From Pseudooceanicola marinus (GTDB lineage Bacteria; Pseudomonadota; Alphaproteobacteria; Rhodobacterales; Rhodobacteraceae): a stretch of 64,000 nt of DNA. The stretch spans positions 163,000 through 226,999 of the forward strand of contig NZ_PGTC01000013.1 in the NCBI RefSeq assembly GCF_002786295.1, written 5' to 3'. The notes beneath the pieces were generated by a model. It saw only the letters and a program-made list of their open reading frames with translations. It made no database searches and was not told the DNA's origin. Positions 1-8,014 of the stretch are shown piece by piece. A program made the position numbers and the translations under genes. Every line of letters starts with the position of its first letter. Positions within the stretch are counted from its first letter, which is position 1.

Positions 1-51
1 GGCACCGCCGGCAAAGAAGGCACGCCGCGTGGGAAATTTGGGGAAAGTCAT
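1..51 (-). CDS. N-terminus of a protein with a Tat-type signal (partial)
   Basis: Only the first 17 codons lie in the window; the gene continues past the left edge. They read MTFPKFPTRRAFFAGGA, the n-region of a twin-arginine signal (T-R-R-A-F-F followed by small residues), so the product is probably exported folded by the Tat system. The ATG at 51 follows GGAG at a 6-nt spacing, which supports this start over an ATG 6 nt upstream. It is divergent from the CAP lipoprotein gene. The function of the mature protein cannot be seen. Confidence 0.5.
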   Translation of the reverse strand, partial: MTFPKFPTRRAFFAGGA

Positions 52-129
52 CTTCATCTCCGTATCCGATCTGGCCAAATGGCGCCGGACCTGCGGCGGC
101 ACCATATGGCGAAGTTGCCGCAGTCGCAA

Positions 130-175
130 TTCAAACGCATGTCATTGAACCGCCTCACGGGCATGTGCGTTTGAA
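130..175. promoter_or_regulatory. 10-bp inverted repeat in divergent intergenic region
   Basis: TTCAAACGCA (130-139) and TGCGTTTGAA (166-175) are perfect inverted arms separated by 26 bp. They lie between the Tat-signal gene and the CAP lipoprotein. A second short repeat (CTGCGGC at 91-97, GCCGCAG at 117-123) lies just to the left. The position suits an operator or a structured leader, but no regulator is identified. Confidence 0.35.
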
Positions 176-231
176 AAGGTCACCCGGCCGCGCTAAGCGG
201 TCTTAGCTTTACTTAACTCGGCGGAGCCCCA

Positions 232-780
232 ATGCGTTTCATTCTACTTCTCCTGCCTGCCATGCTTTTCCTGTCCGGCTGTGTCAGCCCCGTGTCGCAG
301 CAGCCCACGACGACCCTGGCCGCCGACGGCAAACCCCTGCCCAAGCTCTACCGGATCTCGGGCAATGCGCGGAACCGGATCCCCTACGAGGTCCTGGATT
401 CGGTCAACACCCTGCGCAGCGCCGCCGGCGCCCCGCCGGTGCAGCTGAACCCGCAGCTGACCGCCGCCGCCGCCACCCATTCGCGCGACATGTCCAACCA
501 GAACCGCCCCTGGCACTTCGGCTCTGACGGCTCCTCGCCCATCGACCGCGTGCAGCGCGTGGGCTACCCCGGCGGCCTGATCGGCGAGAACATCTCGGAG
601 ACATACGAAACCGAGATGGAGACGATTTCCGCCTGGATGGACAAGGACGACACACGCCGCGTGCTGCTGTCCAAACGCGCCACCGACATGGGCTTTGCCT
701 GGCATCAGGAAAACAACGGCAAGATCTGGTGGACCCTCATCATGGGCGCCCGCAGCCCCGAAATGGCGATGGCCCAGTAA
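232..780 (+). CDS. CAP-domain (SCP/PR-1-like) lipoprotein
   Basis: The 182-aa protein starts with a lipoprotein signal (hydrophobic residues 3-14, lipobox LSGC, Cys17), so it should be lipid-anchored in the envelope. Residues about 52-175 form a CAP/SCP domain: the helix with H83 (ATHSRDM), then WHFGSDG with H95, and GENISE with E119, the positions that make the CAP cavity. Bacterial CAP proteins of this size are usually of unknown enzymatic function. The gene stands alone and is followed by two hairpins, the second a strong terminator. The family call is firm; the biological role is not known. Confidence 0.85.
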   Translation: MRFILLLLPAMLFLSGCVSPVSQQPTTTLAADGKPLPKLYRISGNARNRIPYEVLDSVNTLRSAAGAPPVQLNPQLTAAAATHSRDMSNQNRPWHFGSDGSSPIDRVQRVGYPGGLIGENISETYETEMETISAWMDKDDTRRVLLSKRATDMGFAWHQENNGKIWWTLIMGARSPEMAMAQ

Positions 781-790
781 TCGCATCCCG

Positions 791-863
791 TTAACCGCAT
801 AGGCGGTTAATCCAAGACATATCAGACAGTTACGAAAAGGGCGGCCCGCGGGCCGCCCTTTTT
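791..863. terminator. Tandem hairpins with bidirectional intrinsic terminator
   Basis: An 8-bp stem (TTAACCGC 791-798, GCGGTTAA 803-810, loop ATAG) follows the CAP stop codon. Next is a 13-bp stem (835-847 with 850-862) flanked by AAAA on the left and TTTTT on the right. The second hairpin can end both the rightward CAP transcript and the leftward L,D-transpeptidase transcript. Confidence 0.85.
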
Positions 864-897
864 CATGTCGCATGACATGCCGCGATCCGACCGGGGG

Positions 898-1386
898 TCA
901 GGGGTGGATGTAGATCGGGGTGCCGTTGCCCACCATGGCGTAGATCTCCTCCACCTCCTTGTCGGAGACGGAGATGCAGCCGGCCGTCCAGTCCTGCGGC
1001 GCGTTGCGGTACTTGCGCGGCTTGCCGTGGATGAAGATGTCGCCCCCCGGGCTGCGCCCCTGCTCCTCGGCGAAGGCCATGTCGGTCTCGTTTGGGTAGG
1101 ACACGCCGATCGACAGGTGGAACTGGGAGTTCGGGTTGCGGCGGTCGATGATATAGGCGCCCTCCGGGGTCTTGCCGTCGCCCTCGAACTGCTTGTGGCC
1201 CACGGGCGCGAAGCCCAGGCCGATGTCGTAGGCCTTCAGCACCTCGTCGTGATGCATCAGGTACATCCGCCGCTGACCTTTCAGCACGTGGATGCGCGTG
1301 ACCTCCGGCCCGCGGTAGGTCTGGAACTTGGAACAGGCCGTGGCGACTGCCGCCAGGACCAGGGAAAGCACTGCCCGTCTTTTCAT
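898..1386 (-). CDS. L,D-transpeptidase (YkuD) family protein
   Basis: The 162-aa protein has an N-terminal hydrophobic signal ending in ATAC (Cys18), possibly a lipobox, and then a compact YkuD domain. The catalytic region runs from H120-G121 (FIHGKP) to TAGC with Cys137, the nucleophile. Family members cross-link peptidoglycan stem peptides at meso-diaminopimelate or attach lipoproteins. The start is taken at the ATG at 1386, because upstream codons lack signal character. It lies 73 bp downstream of the rRNA methyltransferase gene on the same strand. The residue before the catalytic Gly-Cys is Ala rather than the usual His, so activity should be checked. Confidence 0.85.
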   Translation of the reverse strand: MKRRAVLSLVLAAVATACSKFQTYRGPEVTRIHVLKGQRRMYLMHHDEVLKAYDIGLGFAPVGHKQFEGDGKTPEGAYIIDRRNPNSQFHLSIGVSYPNETDMAFAEEQGRSPGGDIFIHGKPRKYRNAPQDWTAGCISVSDKEVEEIYAMVGNGTPIYIHP

Positions 1387-1459
1387 TGATCTGCTCGTTT
1401 TCGGGGTTTTCGCCAGTCTACCAGCCCGCATGGGGCCGCGAAAAGCGGCAAGGCGGCGA

Positions 1460-2692
1460 TCACGACTTGTTGAGCGAAAATCCGGCCACGACCTCCACAT
1501 GGGGCGACCAGCGGAACTGATCCACCACCGTCACCGGGCCCATCCTGTAGCCGGCGGCCAGTAGGTGGCGCGCGTCACGGGCAAAGGTCACGGGGTTGCA
1601 GCTGACAGCGGCGATCACCGGCATGCGGGCCTCGGCCAGGGCGCGCACCTGCGCCTCGGCGCCCGCCCGCGGCGGGTCGATCACCACGGCCTGGATGCCC
1701 TTCAGGTCGTCGCCCTCCAGCGGATCGCGGAAGAGGTCGCGCTGCATCGCGCTGAGGGCGTGCAGCCCCCCGGCGCGGCGCCAGCCGTCTTCCAGCGCGG
1801 CGGTCATGGCGCGGTCGCCCTCGACCGCCAGCACCTCGGCCCGTTCCGACAACGGCAGGGCGAAGGTGCCGCAACCGGCGAAGAGGTCCGCGACCTTCTT
1901 GGCGCCCTTCACGATCTCCAGCACATGGGCCAGCAACGTGTCCTGCCCGTGCTGCGTGGCCTGCAGGAAGGCGCCGGGCGGCGGCACCACCTGGGCGCGG
2001 CCGAACCGCTGGAAGGGCGGGTTGCGGGTGACGATCAGCTCGCCCTCCCACGACAGCCGCGCCAGGTCGAGCTTCTGCGCCGCCTCGGTCAGCGTCAGCC
2101 GCAGGGGTTCGTCCAGTTCCTTGCCGCCCTTCACCGAGATGTCGAGCCCTGCTTCCGACAGGGTCGCCAGCACCGACAGCTCTCCCTTGCGGGCCCCGCC
2201 CGCCACGGCCAGCGCCTCGGCCACGGGGATGGCGCGCATCAGGTCGGGATGCAGCAGCTGGCAATCGGGCACCTCGACGATGGCGCCCGAGGCGCGCCCG
2301 TGGAAGCCGGCGATGGCCCCCGATTTCGTGCGCCGCGCCGACAGGGAGGCCCGGCGGCGGGACTGCGCGGGCGAGGTCTCGACGCCCGCGATCTCTGCCT
2401 CGATCCCCTGGCCTGCCAGGGCGGTTTCCACGATCCCGCGTTTCCAGGCCGCCACGTAACCGTCGCCCGCGTGCTGCACCGCGCAGCCCCCGCAGGAGCG
2501 GAAGTGCCGGCAGGGCGCCGCCACCCGTTCGGGGGCGGGTTCGAGGATCTTCACCCCTTCCAGCCGGTCGCCCGAAAGGGTGCCGGTCACCCGTTCCCCG
2601 GGCAGGGTCATGGGGGCGAAAATCGGGCCTGTGGGGCCTGCGGCGATCCCGTCGCCGTGGTGGCCCAGTCGCTGGATCTGAAACTCTTGCAT
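1460..2692 (-). CDS. RlmD/RumA-type RNA (uracil-C5) methyltransferase
   Basis: This 410-aa protein of the TrmA/RumA family methylates uracil C5 in RNA with S-adenosylmethionine; orthologues with this layout modify 23S rRNA. A TRAM-like β-barrel (about 1-50) is followed by an iron-sulfur cluster set (C61, C67, C70, and C143 in PDC). The SAM loop is DLFAGCGTF (269-277), followed by DPPRAG (339-344). The catalytic cysteine is C364 in SCNP, and E399 in HVEVV is the likely base. All key residues are present. It is read with the L,D-transpeptidase gene downstream. Confidence 0.88.
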   Translation of the reverse strand: MQEFQIQRLGHHGDGIAAGPTGPIFAPMTLPGERVTGTLSGDRLEGVKILEPAPERVAAPCRHFRSCGGCAVQHAGDGYVAAWKRGIVETALAGQGIEAEIAGVETSPAQSRRRASLSARRTKSGAIAGFHGRASGAIVEVPDCQLLHPDLMRAIPVAEALAVAGGARKGELSVLATLSEAGLDISVKGGKELDEPLRLTLTEAAQKLDLARLSWEGELIVTRNPPFQRFGRAQVVPPPGAFLQATQHGQDTLLAHVLEIVKGAKKVADLFAGCGTFALPLSERAEVLAVEGDRAMTAALEDGWRRAGGLHALSAMQRDLFRDPLEGDDLKGIQAVVIDPPRAGAEAQVRALAEARMPVIAAVSCNPVTFARDARHLLAAGYRMGPVTVVDQFRWSPHVEVVAGFSLNKS

Positions 2693-2746
2693 GGCGCGGC
2701 TCCTACATGAGGCGCGGCGCTTCGCCTAGCCCTTTCGCAGCAGGGC

Positions 2747-4627
2747 TCACTCGGCGGCCGCGCCGCCCTGGGCCTCTTCCGCCTCGTCATCGTCCGTCAC
2801 CAGGAAGCCGCCCGACTGCCGCGCCCAGTAGCGGGCGTAAAGGCCCTCCTGCGCCAACAACTCGCGGTGGCTGCCCAGCTCGGCGATTTCACCGTCATGC
2901 AGCACCACGATCCGGTCCATGTGGGAAATGGTCGACAGGCGGTGCGCGATGGCCAGCACCGTCTTGCCCTGCATGACGTTTTCCAGCGCCTCCTGGATCT
3001 GCGCCTCGACCTCGCTGTCCAGGGCGCTCGTGGCCTCGTCCAGTACCAGGATCGGCGCGTCCTTCAGAATGGCACGGGCCAGGGCGATGCGCTGCCGCTG
3101 TCCACCCGACAGCTTCACCCCCCGCTCGCCCAGCCGGGCGTCGTAGCCGGTGCGCCCCTCGAAATCGGACAGTTCTTCGATGAAGGCATGCGCCTCGGCC
3201 TTGTCGGTGGCCTCCATCAGCTCATCCTCGCTGGCGTCAGGACGGCCATAGAGGATGTTTTCCCGCGCCGAGCGGTTGAACATCGAGGTGTCCTGGGTGA
3301 CCAGCGCGATATTGCGGCGCAGACTGTCCTGGGTGACGCCCGCGATGTCCTGCCCGTCGATCAGGATGCGGCCCTTTTCGGCGTCGTAGAGGCGCAGCAG
3401 CAGCGAGACCAGCGTCGACTTGCCCGCCCCCGAGGCGCCCACGATGCCCAGCTTCTCGCCCGGGCGGATCACCAGGTCGAGGTCCTTCACGCCGCCCTTT
3501 TCCTGCCCGTAGGCAAAGCCCACGTGGTCAAACCGGATCTCGCCCTGGGGTACCACCAGGTCGGTCGCGCCGGGCTTGTCGTGCAGCCGCACCGGACGGC
3601 CCAGGGTGCGCATCCCATCCTCGACCTCGCCCACGCTGGCATAGATGCCCATCAGGGCGAAGCTGACCCAACCGGTCATCTGCGCCACCCGCACCGCCAC
3701 GGCGCCCGCCGCCACGATGTCGCCCACGCTGGCCGTGCCCCGCGACCAGAAGATCAGCGTGCCACCGACCAGCAGCACGGGCAGCAGCCCGCCGATGATG
3801 GTCAGAAGCGCCCGGAAGGCGGTGGAGATGCGGCCGAAGGACAGCGCCGTCTGGCGGAAGTTCTCCAGCGCCCCAAGTGCCGCGCGGTCCTCATGTTCGG
3901 TGTGGGCGAACAGCTTCACCGTCTTGATGTTGGTGATCGTGTCCACGACCACGCCCGACACCATGGCCCGGGCCGAGGCCCGTTTGGCCGAGCGTTCGCG
4001 GATACGCGGCATGAAGACACGGATCAGGGCGAAATAGCCCGCCAGCCAGAGGAGGAAGATCAGCCCCAGCCAGCCGTCGATCGAGATGATCAGCGCGATC
4101 GAGCCAGCCAGGGTGGCCAGGGCGAAGGCCACCACGTTGATGACCTCGAAAGCCACGTCGGTCATGGCGCGCGAGGTCTGCATCTGTTTCTGGCTGATGC
4201 GCCCGGCGAAATCGTTGTCGAAGTAGACGACCGACTGACCCATGGTCCAGCGATGCACGCGGCTGAGCACCAGCGAGAAGAGGTTCGGCTGCAGGATCAT
4301 CGAGGTGGCCGCGGTCGACAGCCCCATGAACAGCGGCCGCGCGATCAGGAAGAAGCCGAGCGCGCCCAGCAGAAGCGCCAGGTTGGCGACGGAGAAGAAC
4401 GCCTCGCGGCCCATGGTCTCGGCCCCGTCGACCACCGCCCCCAGGATCCAGGCGGTGCCCGCATCCGCCGCCCCCGACAGCGCGGCCAGGAATGCGCCCA
4501 GGGCAAGGCCCGGCCAGGCGCCGGACAGGCACCAGCCCATGAAGGCCAGCAATGTGTCGGGCGGCGCGCCCTTGGCCGGGCGATAGGGATCGACCAGTTT
4601 CGCAGGCCAGGTCTTGATATTGAGCAT
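2747..4627 (-). CDS. ABC exporter: fused permease and ATPase
   Basis: The 626-aa half-transporter has a six-helix exporter domain (about 25-335) and a nucleotide-binding domain (about 363-600). Walker A is GASGAGKST (397-405), the signature LSGGQ (506-510), Walker B ILVLDE (526-531), and an H-loop AHR follows. It resembles the MsbA/multidrug exporter group and should work as a homodimer in the inner membrane; the substrate cannot be told. The start is the ATG at 4627, preceded by an AAGGGG ribosome site; a longer reading frame upstream lacks one. The C-terminus is an acidic tail. Confidence 0.88.
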   Translation of the reverse strand: MLNIKTWPAKLVDPYRPAKGAPPDTLLAFMGWCLSGAWPGLALGAFLAALSGAADAGTAWILGAVVDGAETMGREAFFSVANLALLLGALGFFLIARPLFMGLSTAATSMILQPNLFSLVLSRVHRWTMGQSVVYFDNDFAGRISQKQMQTSRAMTDVAFEVINVVAFALATLAGSIALIISIDGWLGLIFLLWLAGYFALIRVFMPRIRERSAKRASARAMVSGVVVDTITNIKTVKLFAHTEHEDRAALGALENFRQTALSFGRISTAFRALLTIIGGLLPVLLVGGTLIFWSRGTASVGDIVAAGAVAVRVAQMTGWVSFALMGIYASVGEVEDGMRTLGRPVRLHDKPGATDLVVPQGEIRFDHVGFAYGQEKGGVKDLDLVIRPGEKLGIVGASGAGKSTLVSLLLRLYDAEKGRILIDGQDIAGVTQDSLRRNIALVTQDTSMFNRSARENILYGRPDASEDELMEATDKAEAHAFIEELSDFEGRTGYDARLGERGVKLSGGQRQRIALARAILKDAPILVLDEATSALDSEVEAQIQEALENVMQGKTVLAIAHRLSTISHMDRIVVLHDGEIAELGSHRELLAQEGLYARYWARQSGGFLVTDDDEAEEAQGGAAAE

Positions 4628-4700
4628 GTCGGGCCCCTTTCGCCTAGTTATCCCCGCGCGCATCGGGGGATTCAAGCGCCGGCGTGGGACAGGCGGAAAG

Positions 4701-5873
4701 CTAGAGCGCGGCCAGCAATCCGCCAGCGTCGAGGGTGAAATCGGAGGCGATCCACAGCGCCTCCGCCCGGCGCAGGGCCTCACCCAGCGCGCGCCCCTGG
4801 AACCGGGGCTGCAGGTCCTTCGCGCTCAGCGGGAAGGTCTGCGCCGCGCCGAACCGCGCACGGGCCATGGCGTCGGGCGGCAGGGGCATCTCCAGCAGGG
4901 CCTCCCGCAGGAGCAGGATCGCCTGCGCCTCCTCCTCGCCGTGGCGCCAGCCCAGCTCTGCGGGGCCGCGGGTGCCGGTTGCCTCGTCGCGAAGCCGGGT
5001 GATGCGCGCCGCATCCTTCTTGGGCAGCCGCAGGGCGGGGCCCGGGTCCTCTCCTCCCAGGGCGGCGAGGCGCAGCACCGGATCGGGGGCGCGACCCTGC
5101 GTGCCCTCCAGATGCACCAGCGGCCCCAGCGCCCGCAGGCCGGCACCGGGCAGGACGTGGCGCAGCACGCCGGTCTGATCCATGGCCGCCAGGGCGCGCA
5201 TCGGATCGGCGACCGACAGCAGTTTCACCAGTTCGGCCCCAACGCGTTCGCGCGACAGCCCGTCGATGCCGTCGGCATTGGCGGCGATGGCCGCCAGGGC
5301 CTCGGGGTCCATGCCGGCGTCAGGATCGCCGAACCGGGCGTGAAAGCGGAAATAGCGCAGGATGCGCAGGTAATCCTCGCGGATGCGCTGATCGGGATCG
5401 TCGATGAACCGCAGGCGACGCGCGCGCAGATCCCGCGCCCCCTGCCCCAACGGATCGGCCACGCGCCCTTCCGGATCGGCATAGAGCGCGTTCATGGTGA
5501 AGTCGCGGCGCCGCGCGTCCTCGTCCATCGTGTCGGCAAAGTCCACCACGGCGCGGCGGCCATCGGTTTCCACGTCGCGGCGCCAGGTCGTCACCTCATG
5601 CGGGATGCCGCCCGAGACCACGGTGATCGTGCCATGGTCGATCCCCGTCGGCAGCGCCTTCAGCCCGGCGGCCTGCGCCAGGGCCAGCGTCGTCTCGGGA
5701 CGCGCATCGGTGGAAATGTCGATGTCCCCGACCGGCACGCCCAGCAGCGCATCGCGCACGCAACCGCCGACGAACCAGGCCTGGTGCCCACCCTCGGTCA
5801 GCGCATCGCAGACCGCGCGCGTGGCGGGCGCCGTCAGCCAGTCGCCGGTGATCCGCGGGGCGTCCCCGGTCAT
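4701..5873 (-). CDS. cca: CCA tRNA nucleotidyltransferase
   Basis: This class II CCA-adding enzyme (390 aa) builds or repairs the 3' CCA end of tRNAs. The nucleotidyltransferase core shows FVGGCVRD (34-41) and the metal-binding DID (50-52). RRDFTMNAL follows at about 122-130, then the RNA/SrmB-binding helical region starting near FIDDPDQRIREDYLRILRYFRF. Its ATG overlaps the TGA of the upstream NUDIX gene (ATGA), which suggests translational coupling. Length and motifs fit the alphaproteobacterial family. Confidence 0.92.
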   Translation of the reverse strand: MTGDAPRITGDWLTAPATRAVCDALTEGGHQAWFVGGCVRDALLGVPVGDIDISTDARPETTLALAQAAGLKALPTGIDHGTITVVSGGIPHEVTTWRRDVETDGRRAVVDFADTMDEDARRRDFTMNALYADPEGRVADPLGQGARDLRARRLRFIDDPDQRIREDYLRILRYFRFHARFGDPDAGMDPEALAAIAANADGIDGLSRERVGAELVKLLSVADPMRALAAMDQTGVLRHVLPGAGLRALGPLVHLEGTQGRAPDPVLRLAALGGEDPGPALRLPKKDAARITRLRDEATGTRGPAELGWRHGEEEAQAILLLREALLEMPLPPDAMARARFGAAQTFPLSAKDLQPRFQGRALGEALRRAEALWIASDFTLDAGGLLAAL

Positions 5874-6499
5874 TGCCCGACCTCCACCGCCTCGGCCAGA
5901 ACCCGCAACATCCGCGCCGTGGCGCCCCAGATGTAATAGGGCCCCCAGGGGACGGTGAAGTAATGGCGCATGGAGTTCTGCCAGCGCCGCGACTGGATCG
6001 AATAGTTGCGCCGGTCCAGCACATGGGCCAGGGGCACGCGGAAGATCTCCTCGACCTCGCCGGGTTCGGGGCGGGCCACGAAGGGGGCGGTGACGCAGGC
6101 AATGACCGGGGTCACCTGAAAGGCGGTGACGGTGCGATGCTTGGGCAAGGTGCCCAGCACCTCGACATGCGAGGGCGGCAGGCCGATCTCCTCATCCGCC
6201 TCGCGCAGGGCGGCGGCAATCGGGTCGGCATCGCCCGGGTCCTGCTTGCCCCCCGGAAAGGCGATCTGGCCGGGGTGATGTTTCAGCCGGGAGGAGCGTT
6301 TCGTCAGGATCACATGGGGCACGCCGCCCAGATCCTCGACCGCACAAAGCACGCCCGCCGGCCGCGTCTTCACATTGGCCAGCAGATGCGCGTCATCATT
6401 CAGATCGAAATCCGACGATGGCTCCGTGGCGCGGGACAGCGCCACGGAGAGCAGGTCACGGGGATCGCGTGGATCAGTCCTTCGACACATCGTTGCCAA
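5870..6499 (-). CDS. NUDIX hydrolase, CoA pyrophosphatase type
   Basis: The 209-aa NUDIX protein carries the coenzyme A pyrophosphatase signature LTKRSSRLKHHPGQIAFPGG (residues about 65-85) directly ahead of the NUDIX box ending in LREADEEIGL. Family members split CoA or its derivatives into 4'-phosphopantetheine and adenosine 3',5'-bisphosphate. The first 26 bp overlap the end of hslO, and an ATG 9 nt further in could be the real start. It is coupled to cca by an ATGA overlap. Confidence 0.85.
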   Translation of the reverse strand: MATMCRRTDPRDPRDLLSVALSRATEPSSDFDLNDDAHLLANVKTRPAGVLCAVEDLGGVPHVILTKRSSRLKHHPGQIAFPGGKQDPGDADPIAAALREADEEIGLPPSHVEVLGTLPKHRTVTAFQVTPVIACVTAPFVARPEPGEVEEIFRVPLAHVLDRRNYSIQSRRWQNSMRHYFTVPWGPYYIWGATARMLRVLAEAVEVGQ

Positions 6500-7493
6500 G
6501 GGCGTCCTTCCCTTCAGCCTCGAACCCGACGGTGGCCGGATCCAGCACGTAATGGGCGCCGCAGAACTGGCAGTCTGCGGTCACGACGCCCTCTTCGGTG
6601 GTCATCGTCTCGATGTCCTTGGCCGAGTAGATCGACAGCGACTGCCGCACCTTGTCCTCGGAGCAGGAGCAGCCGAACTTCACCGGCTGGGAATCGAAGA
6701 CGCGCGGCACTTCCTCGTGGAACAGGCGCACCAGAAGGTCGGTCGGCGCCACGGAGGGGCCGATCAGCTCCAGCTGGTCGACCGTATCCAGGTGGAAGTT
6801 CACCCGGTTCCAGTTCTCCGACTTCTCCTCGTCGCTCTCCACCAGGTCACTGGCGGTCAACAGGCCCTTTTCGCCGCTGCCTTCGCTGACGTGCATCCCG
6901 GCGCCCGGCATCATCTGAAGCATCACGCCCCCGGCGCGCCAATGTTCCTCGCCGCCCGCTTCGCGCGACAGGCCGTAGGACAGGTTGAACCGCGTGGCGA
7001 TCTGTTCCGACTGAGCAAAGTAGGCCTCGGCGCAGGCGCGCAGCGACCCCCCGGCCAGCGGGGAGATCCCCTGGTAGGGCTGCATGCCCTGGCCCTGGTC
7101 GATCAGGATGGCGAAGTAGCCCTCATTGCCCAGCTGCGACCAGGGGTCGTCGCCGGTGACCTTGTCCTTGTCGTAAGAGGCATAGGCACGGATGCGCGCC
7201 GGCTCCCCCTCTTCGGTGGGGCCGTAGTAGTCGGTGGCGATCATGCGCACCGCGCCCCCCTTGGTCTGCACCTGCAGCGACAGTTTCCAGCGCAGCTTGA
7301 TCGTCTGGCCGATCAGCGCGGTCAGCAGCGCCATCTCGGCCACCAGGGCCTCGACCGCGCGCGGGTAATCGTGCTGCTTCAGGATGCCGTCCAGCACCCC
7401 GTCCAGCCGCGCCACGCGGCCGCGGATGTCGGCATTGTCCAGTTGGAACGGCAAAACGGTGTCGTCCCAGGCGATCTTGCTGCTGAGGGTCAT
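6474..7493 (-). CDS. hslO: Redox-regulated chaperone Hsp33
   Basis: Hsp33 is a cytosolic holdase switched on by oxidation. The C-terminal zinc centre is complete: C275-x-C277 and C308-x-x-C311, separated by 30 residues as in the family. The N-terminal substrate-binding fold (about 1-250) precedes it. At 339 aa it is slightly longer than the E. coli protein (about 292), as is usual in alphaproteobacteria. It heads a leftward hslO-NUDIX-cca group and is divergent from the second NUDIX gene. Confidence 0.9.
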   Translation of the reverse strand: MTLSSKIAWDDTVLPFQLDNADIRGRVARLDGVLDGILKQHDYPRAVEALVAEMALLTALIGQTIKLRWKLSLQVQTKGGAVRMIATDYYGPTEEGEPARIRAYASYDKDKVTGDDPWSQLGNEGYFAILIDQGQGMQPYQGISPLAGGSLRACAEAYFAQSEQIATRFNLSYGLSREAGGEEHWRAGGVMLQMMPGAGMHVSEGSGEKGLLTASDLVESDEEKSENWNRVNFHLDTVDQLELIGPSVAPTDLLVRLFHEEVPRVFDSQPVKFGCSCSEDKVRQSLSIYSAKDIETMTTEEGVVTADCQFCGAHYVLDPATVGFEAEGKDALGNDVSKD

Positions 7494-7572
7494 GAAATGG
7501 GTCCTATCCGCTTGCTCTTGGCATAACCCGGTGCCACCTAAGGGGCAAGCGAGCCCGCTTCAAGGAGACATC

Positions 7573-8004
7573 ATGCGTCGCTACGGCAAGCCTCCCCTGT
7601 CCGACACGCAATACACCCTGCGGCCCGGGGCCTATGCGATCCTGCCACGCGACGGGAAACTGCTGCTGACCTACCAGGCCGAACCGGAGGCCGAGGTGCA
7701 GCTGCCCGGCGGCGGCATCGATCCCGGCGAAAGCCCGGTGCGCGCCCTGCACCGCGAGGTCTGGGAAGAAACCGGCTGGACCATCGCCGCACCGCGCCGG
7801 GTCGGCGTCTACCGCCGCTTCGTCTGGATGCCCGACTACGACATGTATGCCGAGAAGCTGTGCCACATCTACATGGCGCGCCCTATCATGGCCCGGTCCG
7901 AGCCGATTGAGCCGCATCACACTGCCCTTTGGATGGCGCCGGAGATCGCGGTGGACCTGCTGGGCAGCGAAGGCGACGCCGGCATCCTGCGCCAGCTGCT
8001 CTAG
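7573..8004 (+). CDS. NUDIX hydrolase
   Basis: The 143-aa single-domain protein has a canonical NUDIX box, GGGIDPGES to REVWEETGW (47-69), with every consensus residue in place, so it hydrolyses some nucleoside diphosphate linked compound. The substrate is not predictable. The ATG at 7573 sits 5 nt after AAGGAG (7562-7567), which decides this start over an upstream frame extension. It ends 10 bp before the convergent response regulator-phosphatase gene. Confidence 0.88.
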   Translation: MRRYGKPPLSDTQYTLRPGAYAILPRDGKLLLTYQAEPEAEVQLPGGGIDPGESPVRALHREVWEETGWTIAAPRRVGVYRRFVWMPDYDMYAEKLCHIYMARPIMARSEPIEPHHTALWMAPEIAVDLLGSEGDAGILRQLL

Positions 8005-8014
8005 CACGGGCTGA

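Noticed and set aside
2867..4738. Long plus-strand frame opposite the ABC exporter
   Set aside because: The composition is that of a GC-rich shadow frame; the minus strand encodes intact ABC exporter motifs.
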